DNA of 20,237 nucleotides from an uncultured Collinsella sp. (GTDB lineage: Bacteria; Actinomycetota; Coriobacteriia; Coriobacteriales; Coriobacteriaceae). The stretch covers positions 1 through 20,237 of the forward strand of contig URTL01000020.1 of assembly GCA_900550785.1 (NCBI GenBank), written 5' to 3'. The translations under genes were made by a program, and so were the position numbers. Shown piece after piece: positions 15,245-20,237 of this stretch (its first letter is position 1; the number at the start of each line of letters is the position of its first letter). The notes beneath the pieces were generated by a model. The model saw only the letters and a list, made by a program, of their open reading frames with translations. It had not been told where the DNA came from and did no database searches.

Positions 15245-15961
15245 TTAGAACAGGAGGGCGTAGATGACGGCGATGACAACGGAGGGGAGCATATTGGCCG
15301 TGCGGAAGGTCTGAGGACGGATGAGGTTGACGCCGACGCAGAAGATGAGCATGGAGCCTACGAGCGAAAGGCTGTCGAGGGCTACCGTGGTCATGATGGG
15401 GGAGAGTGCGCCGGCAAACAGCGTGATCGTCCCCTGGAACACGGCGACGGGCAGGGCGGAGAAAATGCAGCCGCGGCCGAGCGACGCCGTCATGGTGCAG
15501 ACGATGATGCAGTCCAGTGCGCCCTTGAGGGCAAGCGTTGACCAGTCGCCGAGCAGGCCGTCCTGGATCGATCCCACAATTGCCATGGCGCCGATACACA
15601 CGGTGAGTGAAGTCGAGACAAAAGCGTTGGTGAACTCGTTATCGCCCTCACTGCCGGTCTTGCGCTTGAGCCATTCGCCAAGGTTCTCGATGGCGGCTTC
15701 CAAGTTGACGGCCTCGCCGATGAGCGAACCGAGCGCAAATGAGACGATGAGCATGGTGGTGCCGGTGGTCGCTAGCGCCTTCCCATCGATGATGAGCATC
15801 TTTTGCATGGTGCCGCCAAGGCCGATAAACAGGACGCACAGCCCCGATGCTTTCATGAGCGTGTCTTGGATGCGCGGTGTAATGAAGCGGCCGCCCGCTA
15901 ATCCCAAAAGACCGCCCGCAACTAAAAGCACAACGTTGATGATTGTTCCCAAGCCCGGCAT
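15245..15961 (-). CDS. DUF554 family integral membrane protein
   Basis: This 238-residue protein is very hydrophobic, with about six to seven membrane segments. It carries the features I associate with DUF554: a start GTIINVVLLVAGGLLGLAGG, then GLCVLFIGLGG, IGAMAIVGSIQDGL in the middle, and a Gly/Ala/Leu-rich C-terminal half. The function of the family is unknown; a transporter or channel-like role is only a guess. The ATG at 15961 is chosen because AGGAGGG lies five bases upstream; an upstream in-frame ATG at 16030 would add a Cys-containing hydrophilic leader without a ribosome binding site. A small hairpin (GCCACGTTGGC, around 15980) sits just before the ribosome binding site. It is probably a single gene; it ends about 90 bases before the sng operon. 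Confidence 0.85.
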   Translation of the reverse strand: MPGLGTIINVVLLVAGGLLGLAGGRFITPRIQDTLMKASGLCVLFIGLGGTMQKMLIIDGKALATTGTTMLIVSFALGSLIGEAVNLEAAIENLGEWLKRKTGSEGDNEFTNAFVSTSLTVCIGAMAIVGSIQDGLLGDWSTLALKGALDCIIVCTMTASLGRGCIFSALPVAVFQGTITLFAGALSPIMTTVALDSLSLVGSMLIFCVGVNLIRPQTFRTANMLPSVVIAVIYALLF

Positions 15962-16079
15962 GAGCCCTCCTGTATTGATGCCAACGTGGCAATCGTAACA
16001 GAACGAAATGCGAGGCACATCGCGACTCATCTAATACGTTATATAAGTGGTGTTAGGAATGATGCGCAGCATTTAAGCC

Positions 16080-17510
16080 TCAGGTGGTTGTCGGGACATA
16101 GGGATAGTATTCAAAGCGCAGTGTCATAAGCCGCTGTGGGGATTCAATAGCCGCGGCAATGATATTGGCATCGCGGGCACGATCAAACCCTTCGAGCTCG
16201 ATCTGGTATGAGACGTCTTGCATAATGTCCAGACGTCGCCAGGCTAGGAGTGTGTCACCATCGAATTCCAAGGTCTTGCCTCCGTCTGGAGCAACGGCGT
16301 ATAGACGCAGCTTGGCGGTGGTTGCAGGGTCAACAACTGTGACCTTTTTAATTTCGTTTCGAGTATTCTTGGCGCCCAACAAGGTGAGCAGTGTTGGGGC
16401 CACGACCTCGCCCGATGGCGAAAAGACGACTTCGATGGATTCAGGAAATGCGATGATGGCCGACTTGCGGACGGGCTGATTGGCGGCGGCAACTTCGATG
16501 TTCGCAGCGTCGATGACCTCTGTGTGGTCGAGCGCGGCAAGCACGCAGCAGTTACCTTCATCTATCTCTTGAGGATCAGCAAGCCCCAGACTGTCCGCGA
16601 GCTCGGTATCGTTTGGATCGGTAGCGGGCTCATTCGGTGCTTCGAAAGAAGCTGGGACGCTGTTTGTCGGCGGCGGCGTGTCGCCCGCATCTGCTTCTTT
16701 GTCCGCGCCCTCTTCTTGTATGGTTGCGTTGATGGGTTCGTCGTTTGAGGGGAGCGTCTTGGCGTCAAACGCGGAGGGGAGAATTCCGATGGCTCCGGAT
16801 CCGTTCCATTCCATTTCGAGAAGCGCCGGGTCGGCAAGAATGCGTTGCCTGCTTTGCGCGTGGGCATCGATTTCAATAGGGCCTGCCTCTAACCCTCGTG
16901 TAAGGCTGAGTGATCCGGCTGGCTTCTCGAAATGAGCGTCTGTGTCTTTGGCGCTGACGGTGTAGAACAGCAGGGACGCTTCTCCCGCCGCGATGGCATC
17001 GGTACCGGCTTTGGTCAGCCGCAACGATGCCGTGAATGAGAGGGTGGGCTGCGTGTCGTCTGCATTCGCGGCGGCGCAGCCCAGACATATACCGCCTCCT
17101 TTCTCAAAAAACGTACCGTCGAAGGCGACCTTCGCTCCGTTCGCCGAGTCATCGACCGAAGCGATGTCGATGCGCAGCTCTAAATTGCATGGATCGCCAT
17201 CCGCATCGAGCACAACCGAGCGCCACGTGCAGACGGCACACCCCGCCTGGGAGCCGTTTGCCTTGTTCGAACGCTTGATATCCACGACTATCGAGCCGTC
17301 CGTATTACGACGAAGGCATCCCGAGGTTGAGATCGCGGCCTGTGCGATCGAAAAACGCTCGCACGCAATGGCGCTCGACGGATTTGGTGCGGAACTTAGG
17401 GCTACTGGTAAGGAGTCTGCCATGACGGGAGTCGCCCAAGCGGCGACAGGCGTTCCGGTTGCGAGCGCGCCGCAGAGTGCGACGACGGGCAAAAGGTTCT
17501 TCGATGCCAT
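16080..17510 (-). CDS. Secreted envelope protein with two CxxC pairs and a C-terminal domain shared with the 199-residue neighbour
   Basis: The 476-residue protein has a Sec signal peptide (hydrophobic residues about 6-24, likely cleavage after AWA at 27). The N-terminal domain (about 45-250) holds Cys50, Cys65, C91AVC94, Cys108 and C142LGC145. An acidic, Pro/Thr/Asn-rich linker (about 255-320) leads to a C-terminal domain (about 350-470) with PESIEVVFSPSGEVVAP, LDIMQDVSYQIELEGF and a final LRFEYYPYV. That domain follows the same order of motifs as the 199-residue secreted protein two genes upstream. No sortase signal or membrane anchor is visible at the end. ATG at 17510 has AAGGAG six bases upstream; it follows the LAQTG gene by 18 bases. 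It is probably a subunit of the same surface structure. Function unknown. Confidence 0.75.
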   Translation of the reverse strand: MASKNLLPVVALCGALATGTPVAAWATPVMADSLPVALSSAPNPSSAIACERFSIAQAAISTSGCLRRNTDGSIVVDIKRSNKANGSQAGCAVCTWRSVVLDADGDPCNLELRIDIASVDDSANGAKVAFDGTFFEKGGGICLGCAAANADDTQPTLSFTASLRLTKAGTDAIAAGEASLLFYTVSAKDTDAHFEKPAGSLSLTRGLEAGPIEIDAHAQSRQRILADPALLEMEWNGSGAIGILPSAFDAKTLPSNDEPINATIQEEGADKEADAGDTPPPTNSVPASFEAPNEPATDPNDTELADSLGLADPQEIDEGNCCVLAALDHTEVIDAANIEVAAANQPVRKSAIIAFPESIEVVFSPSGEVVAPTLLTLLGAKNTRNEIKKVTVVDPATTAKLRLYAVAPDGGKTLEFDGDTLLAWRRLDIMQDVSYQIELEGFDRARDANIIAAAIESPQRLMTLRFEYYPYVPTTT

Positions 17511-17528
17511 GGGGTCTCCTTAGCTAAT

Positions 17529-17810
17529 TTAGTGCGGCCTGTCCGTGTTTTGTTTCTGGCTGCGTTTGATGTGCAGACCGAGGCCGGCGGTTCCCGCGCC
17601 TGCTGCTGTGGCGCCTGCTGCCAAGAGCCATCGTCTGTCGCCTGTCTGCGCCAACGGTTCCTCGCGGTCGCCGCGGTCGAGCTCCGAGAGGTCGACCGTC
17701 ACTTGCGTGGCGGCCTGCGCCTGTTCTTGCTGGGCAAAGGCCATGGCTGGCCCAAACGCTAGGATGCTGACGGCGGCGGCCAGGGCGACGGCCTTATGCC
17801 GTGTGCGCAC
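17529..17810 (-). CDS. Very small LAQTG-anchored surface protein
   Basis: The 93-residue protein has a signal peptide (basic start RTRHK, hydrophobic stretch to residue about 24, likely cleavage near AFA), then only about 30 mature residues. These are followed by the sorting motif LAQTG, a short Gly/Ala-rich membrane segment and a basic end (KRSQKQ). LAxTG-type motifs are associated with class E sortases of Actinobacteria. The GTG at 17810 lies inside the end of the upstream gene (17-base overlap), so coupling is likely; the ribosome binding site is weak (GGACGG). Such a short substrate could be a wall anchor or basal subunit for the secreted proteins on each side. No sortase gene is in the window. 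Confidence 0.72.
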   Translation of the reverse strand: MRTRHKAVALAAAVSILAFGPAMAFAQQEQAQAATQVTVDLSELDRGDREEPLAQTGDRRWLLAAGATAAGAGTAGLGLHIKRSQKQNTDRPH

Positions 17811-18393
17811 CGGGCTCGACCGTCCAGGTGATCGTCGCAACCTGATCGCCTTCGCCGGTTACGCGGAAGATGTCGCGCGTGACGCGGGCGACGTTTCCGC
17901 TTGTCTTGAGCTTGATTTTGTCCGTGCCGCCGGCAATGCCCTGGTAGCCCATGTCGAAGGCTGCATTCTTGGAAAGATCGAGGCCCGTCCCTTGCGCGGC
18001 GGCGCTGGCGTTCTGGAGCGCGCCGTCGGGGCCGACCTTAAAGTCGATGGAGTTCTGCGCGGTTCCGGCCTTGGCGTCGGCGGCAATGGTCCAGGTGTTC
18101 ATGGCGTCGATCTTCATGTTGGTGACATGGATGCCGTAGGCCGAATGATTGTCGATGGTGGTCGCGTCTTCTGAGGGGCCCTGAAGCGTGCCGTCGGCCT
18201 TGGCGACGAAGGGAATAACCGTCGGAACTTTGAACTCAACGTTGTCGATCTCGGTCCTGACCATTACCTTCGTGGTTCCAACGCGCCCGGCTGCCATAGC
18301 TGGCGTCGGGGCGGCGCCCATTGCGAGCGCGAGCGCGAGCCCTGTGCCCACGACGAGCGCTCTGACTCCGTTCATGTTCCTGGTGATGTCCAT
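17794..18393 (-). CDS. Secreted beta-rich envelope protein
   Basis: The 199-residue protein has a clear signal peptide (residues 1-35, hydrophobic LVVGTGLALALAMGAAP, cleavage near AMA). The mature part has PTVIPFVAKADGTLQGPS, then IDNHSAYGIHVTNMKI, LDLSKNAAFDMGYQGI and a final VATITWTVEPG. This pattern of alternating strands with an N-S-x-x-x-I-x-V step is one I associate with secreted proteins of Coriobacteriia, but I cannot name the family. It has no sortase signal or membrane anchor. The ATG at 18393 has AAAGGA seven bases upstream. A hairpin lies in the 90-base leader at 18414-18430. The same motif order recurs in the C-terminus of the 476-residue protein. Probably an extracellular structural subunit. 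Confidence 0.75.
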   Translation of the reverse strand: MDITRNMNGVRALVVGTGLALALAMGAAPTPAMAAGRVGTTKVMVRTEIDNVEFKVPTVIPFVAKADGTLQGPSEDATTIDNHSAYGIHVTNMKIDAMNTWTIAADAKAGTAQNSIDFKVGPDGALQNASAAAQGTGLDLSKNAAFDMGYQGIAGGTDKIKLKTSGNVARVTRDIFRVTGEGDQVATITWTVEPGAHTA

Positions 18394-18413
18394 GGTCGTT
18401 CCTTTCTATTCGC

Positions 18414-18430
18414 CGCGGGCCGTCCCCGCG
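18414..18430 (-). promoter_or_regulatory. GC-rich hairpin in the leader of the 199-residue secreted protein gene
   Basis: CGCGGG (18414-18419) and CCCGCG (18425-18430) form a perfect six-base stem with a five-base loop. It sits between the membrane-protein stop and the ribosome binding site. No U-run follows, so it may be an mRNA processing or stabilising hairpin that sets higher output of the secreted subunits. Inference only. Confidence 0.4.
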
Positions 18431-18482
18431 ATGATTGGACGAATGCTGGTGAATTGCGTGCGGTGCTGCGTCGGCCGGAAAG

Positions 18483-18992
18483 CTAGTTCTCGGCTTGCTC
18501 AACCCGTACCTTGACACGTGTCGGATTGCCGTGGCTGTCGAGGGTCTTGGCATCGAGTGCCTGGATCTCGATGTACGCCTCGCCTTCTTTGATGCCGCCG
18601 GCGGGGCACGTCTCGATTGTCTTGCCGGTCTCGACCACACCGGATTCGTACATGGTCTCGTCGTTTTGGATGACGCGGAATCGCTGGGGAAATTTATTGT
18701 CTTGGACGTTTTGCACGTTGACGCGCAGCTTGCCGTCCTCCTGCAGCTGAGCGACCGGCGCGACCGAAATCGTCATCATGTTGTCGCGGACGATGGCGTC
18801 GAGCTCATCCTGGATTTCCTGGCGCGTTTTGCCCTCGGCCGTCGTAACCGAAGCGCCCGCCTCGGGTACGGGCCGCGACTGCCAAGTGTATAGTCCTACG
18901 GCGACAAGGGCGCAGACGATGGCCAGGCAGGCAACGATGAGCTTCTTGCGATGCCCCAGGCCTGCAAAGTGGGGCGGCTTCCTCGCGCTCAC
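18483..18992 (-). CDS. Single-pass membrane protein with extracytoplasmic beta domain
   Basis: The 169-residue protein starts with a basic cytosolic end (ARKPPHFAGLGHRKK), one membrane segment (about residues 17-36), and a helical stalk rich in Glu/Gln. It ends in a beta domain: MMTISVAPVAQLQEDGKLRV, NVQDNKFPQRFRVIQNDETM, YESGVVETGKTIE and EAYIEIQALDAKT. The sequence N-x-x-x-N-x-F...Y-x-S-G...P/E-x-G-K-x-I resembles a recurrent module in Gram-positive surface-assembly loci, where a membrane protein accompanies secreted fibre-like proteins. The GTG at 18992 overlaps the stop of the 98-residue gene by four bases (GTGA), with AAGGAT five bases upstream. The longer in-frame reading upstream is rejected because it is low-complexity Arg/Pro out-of-frame shadow. 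Function unknown; a link to the surface structure is inferred from context. Confidence 0.75.
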   Translation of the reverse strand: MSARKPPHFAGLGHRKKLIVACLAIVCALVAVGLYTWQSRPVPEAGASVTTAEGKTRQEIQDELDAIVRDNMMTISVAPVAQLQEDGKLRVNVQNVQDNKFPQRFRVIQNDETMYESGVVETGKTIETCPAGGIKEGEAYIEIQALDAKTLDSHGNPTRVKVRVEQAEN

Positions 18993-19285
18993 GCGGCATC
19001 CTTGGCGGTATAGACGCGCGCAAAGGTGGACGGGTCCGCTCCAAAGAGCATGTGAAGCATCAGGCGGCGCGAGTAGACGAGTTCTTCGAAGTCGGGAGGG
19101 AGCTCGATGTCGTGGATATGCGCGATGTGGTGGGCGAGCGCCGAGAACGACTCGGGGTCGCAGATCACATCGGTGGTAACGTGGTAGACCGTCGTATCGG
19201 GGAATGCCTCTTCGTCGAAAGGCAGGAGATGGGGATCGTCGTCGACTTCGATGGCGATGCCGTACTGGGGCCAGTAATATGCCAT
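18989..19285 (-). CDS. Small protein of unknown function, first gene of the envelope cluster
   Basis: The 98-residue protein has no signal peptide or membrane segment. It opens with MAYYWPQYGIAIEVDDDPH, which resembles the conserved strand of DUF559/Vsr-like PD-(D/E)xK nucleases (a WPxYxxxxExDxxxH pattern), followed by FPDTTVYHVTTDVICDPESF, like the last strands of that fold. The rest of a nuclease core is missing, so it may be a remnant or an unrelated small protein. The ATG at 19285 has GGAGG five bases upstream. Its stop overlaps the start of the membrane-protein gene, so the two are coupled. An inverted repeat lies directly before its ribosome binding site. No function can be assigned. 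Confidence 0.7.
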   Translation of the reverse strand: MAYYWPQYGIAIEVDDDPHLLPFDEEAFPDTTVYHVTTDVICDPESFSALAHHIAHIHDIELPPDFEELVYSRRLMLHMLFGADPSTFARVYTAKDAA

Positions 19286-19305
19286 GGGAACCTCCCTGCT
19301 TCTGG

Positions 19306-19329
19306 GCCAAAACTTCTATTGGTTTTGGC
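19306..19329 (-). promoter_or_regulatory. Perfect inverted repeat before the envelope cluster
   Basis: GCCAAAAC (19306-19313) and GTTTTGGC (19322-19329) are perfect 8-base arms around an 8-base loop. They end ten bases before the GGAGG of the 98-residue gene. The position suits a repressor operator or a leader hairpin that controls entry into the cluster. Confidence 0.5.
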
Positions 19330-19357
19330 TGTCGACGCCGACCGTATCAGCCGCTAC

Positions 19358-19386
19358 TTGACCAATTTCTGACCAAATGCTTGACG
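19358..19386. promoter_or_regulatory. Triple direct repeat of TTGAC-like boxes spaced one helical turn
   Basis: TTGACC (19358-19363), CTGACC (19369-19374) and TTGACG (19381-19386) are spaced 11 and 12 bases, and the first two extend as TGACCAA. This looks like a binding site for a regulator that contacts one face of the DNA. The last copy could also serve as a -35 for the GlcD-like gene, with GATAAA (19403-19408) 16 bases downstream. Confidence 0.4.
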
Positions 19387-19630
19387 GATTGGCGTCTTCG
19401 CAGATAAAAGGCGGCAAAAAATACTTCAACTTTTTTCGAGCGACAATCGAGCGATCGGCGACGGCAGGGAGATATGTGTCAAAAGCATCGTCTGTCGAGG
19501 AAATCCAGCCGCTCACCGAATTACACGAACGTAAAAAACGCCAATTATGGAGACGGTCTCGAACACGTCGACGAAACGATGCGGTAACATCTCCCTGCAA
19601 ACACTGTAGTTAGCTAAAGGGGGGGTTCGC

Positions 19631-20237
19631 GTGTCTGCAACCATTAAACCCTTCACCGACGAGTTCGAAGAGTATGGTCGCGATGAGTCTCGCACATCGG
19701 GCGAGGCCTCGAGCATCTCGTTTCCGACAACGGAGGACGAGGTCCGCGCCATTTTGAAAAAGCTCCATGCCGAGCGTGTCCCGGTAACGGTTCAGGGCGC
19801 CCGAACCGGCCTTGCCGCCGGTGCCGTGCCCCACGGCGGGCATATCCTCAATACTTCCCGTATGAATCGCTACTTGGGCCTTCGCCGCGATGAACAAGGC
19901 CAATTTTTGCTGCGCGTGGAGCCGGGCGTTGTGCTCTCGGAGCTGCGCAAGCAGCTGAGCAAGAAAGTGCTGCCGACCGCTGGCTGGGACCAGGCATCGC
20001 TTAAGGCCTACGATGAGTTTCAAGAGGCCCCCGAGCAGTTTTTTCCCACCGATCCCACCGAGGCATCTGCCTGTCTGGGCGGCATGGCGGCATGTAACGC
20101 CTCCGGTGCCCGCAGCTACGCCTACGGCCCCATGCGCCCGCACGTTACGGGGCTTCACGTGGCACTGGCGGACGGCGACCTGCTTGAGCTTCATCGAGGT
20201 CAGGCGCACGCTGACGCACGCCACTTGTCGCTCATGA
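19631..20237 (+). CDS. FAD-binding oxidoreductase, GlcD/lactate-dehydrogenase-like (partial, 3' end off the right edge)
   Basis: The first 202 residues are visible. They form an FAD-binding type 4 domain: SFPTTEDEVRAILKKLH, VTVQGARTGLAAGAVPHGG (pyrophosphate loop), LLRVEPGVVLSELRKQL, FFPTDPTEASACLGGMAACN, and ASGARSYAYGPMRPHVTGLH. Such enzymes oxidise 2-hydroxy acids such as glycolate or D-lactate with a bound flavin, but the substrate cannot be told from this part. Between the second and third motifs, the TAGWDQASLKAYDEFQEAPE segment is longer than in E. coli-type GlcD. The GTG at 19631 is chosen because AAAGGGGGGG ends five bases upstream. It diverges from the envelope cluster and may be expressed from the TTGACG/GATAAA candidate promoter with a long leader. 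Confidence 0.88.
   Translation, partial: MSATIKPFTDEFEEYGRDESRTSGEASSISFPTTEDEVRAILKKLHAERVPVTVQGARTGLAAGAVPHGGHILNTSRMNRYLGLRRDEQGQFLLRVEPGVVLSELRKQLSKKVLPTAGWDQASLKAYDEFQEAPEQFFPTDPTEASACLGGMAACNASGARSYAYGPMRPHVTGLHVALADGDLLELHRGQAHADARHLSLM

Larger units (their letters stand above)
19286..19630. other. 345-base divergent intergenic region
   Basis: No supported gene is seen. It contains an 8-base-arm inverted repeat (19306-19329), three helically phased TGAC direct repeats (19358-19386), an AT-rich stretch with A6 and T6 runs near 19415-19437, and a palindrome GAGACGGTCTC near 19549-19559. It separates the divergent envelope cluster and the GlcD-like gene, so promoters for both should lie here. 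Confidence 0.6.

Noticed and set aside
18993..19310. N-terminal extension of the 169-residue membrane protein by 106 residues
   Set aside because: The extension is Arg/Pro-rich and covers the 98-residue gene in another frame. A GTG at 18992 with a ribosome binding site and a GTGA overlap fits better.
19316..19600. Minus-strand 94-codon open frame in the divergent intergenic region
   Set aside because: There is no ribosome binding site or protein-like domain, and it covers the repeats and likely promoters.

Overview
The window is a high-GC, gene-dense bacterial chromosome segment. Several traits suggest a gut Actinobacterium of the class Coriobacteriia, most likely Collinsella or a close relative: a DUF3516-type DEAD-box helicase, a stand-alone Elp3, frequent GTG starts, and a surface protein ending in an LAxTG-type sorting signal. 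The organism is inferred from protein families and composition; nothing in the window identifies it directly.

Layout, left to right. (1) Positions 1-4739, minus strand: a Ski2-like/DUF3516 helicase that runs off the left edge, a 324-base intergenic region holding a 123-base element with long inverted ends, a TrmB-family tRNA methyltransferase, and a class I SAM methyltransferase. (2) Positions 5007-6628, plus strand: a two-gene operon with a membrane-tethered XRE regulator and a membrane-anchored DUF4097 protein with a regular GSGD repeat, closed by a strong terminator. (3) Positions 6726-9512, plus strand: elp3 (wobble-uridine tRNA modification), followed with no gap by a spermidine-synthase-fold protein. 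(4) Positions 9539-15157, minus strand: a three-gene operon encoding a TerB_N/TerB_C protein, a P-loop ATPase of the DUF2791/BrxD type and an Lhr/BrxHI-type DEAD/DEAH helicase. This is the gene content and order of the Shango anti-phage system. (5) Positions 15245-15961, minus strand: a DUF554 membrane protein. (6) Positions 16080-19285, minus strand: a five-gene cell-envelope cluster with a small cytosolic protein, a single-pass membrane protein, a secreted protein, a very small LAQTG-anchored protein, and a large secreted protein whose C-terminus looks like a diverged copy of the secreted protein. (7) Positions 19631 to the right edge, plus strand: the start of a GlcD-like FAD-binding oxidoreductase.

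Functionally, three RNA-linked genes (trmB, elp3, the DUF3516 helicase) look like housekeeping genes. The Shango-like operon is the accessory immune module; it sits between ordinary genes with no transposase, integrase or tRNA beside it. The envelope cluster appears to build a surface structure from paralogous secreted subunits. The least explained items are the inverted-repeat element at 2705-2827, the envelope cluster with its mini sortase substrate, the altered motif in TrmB, and the paired hairpins inside the defence operon. No rRNA, tRNA, CRISPR array or insertion sequence was seen.
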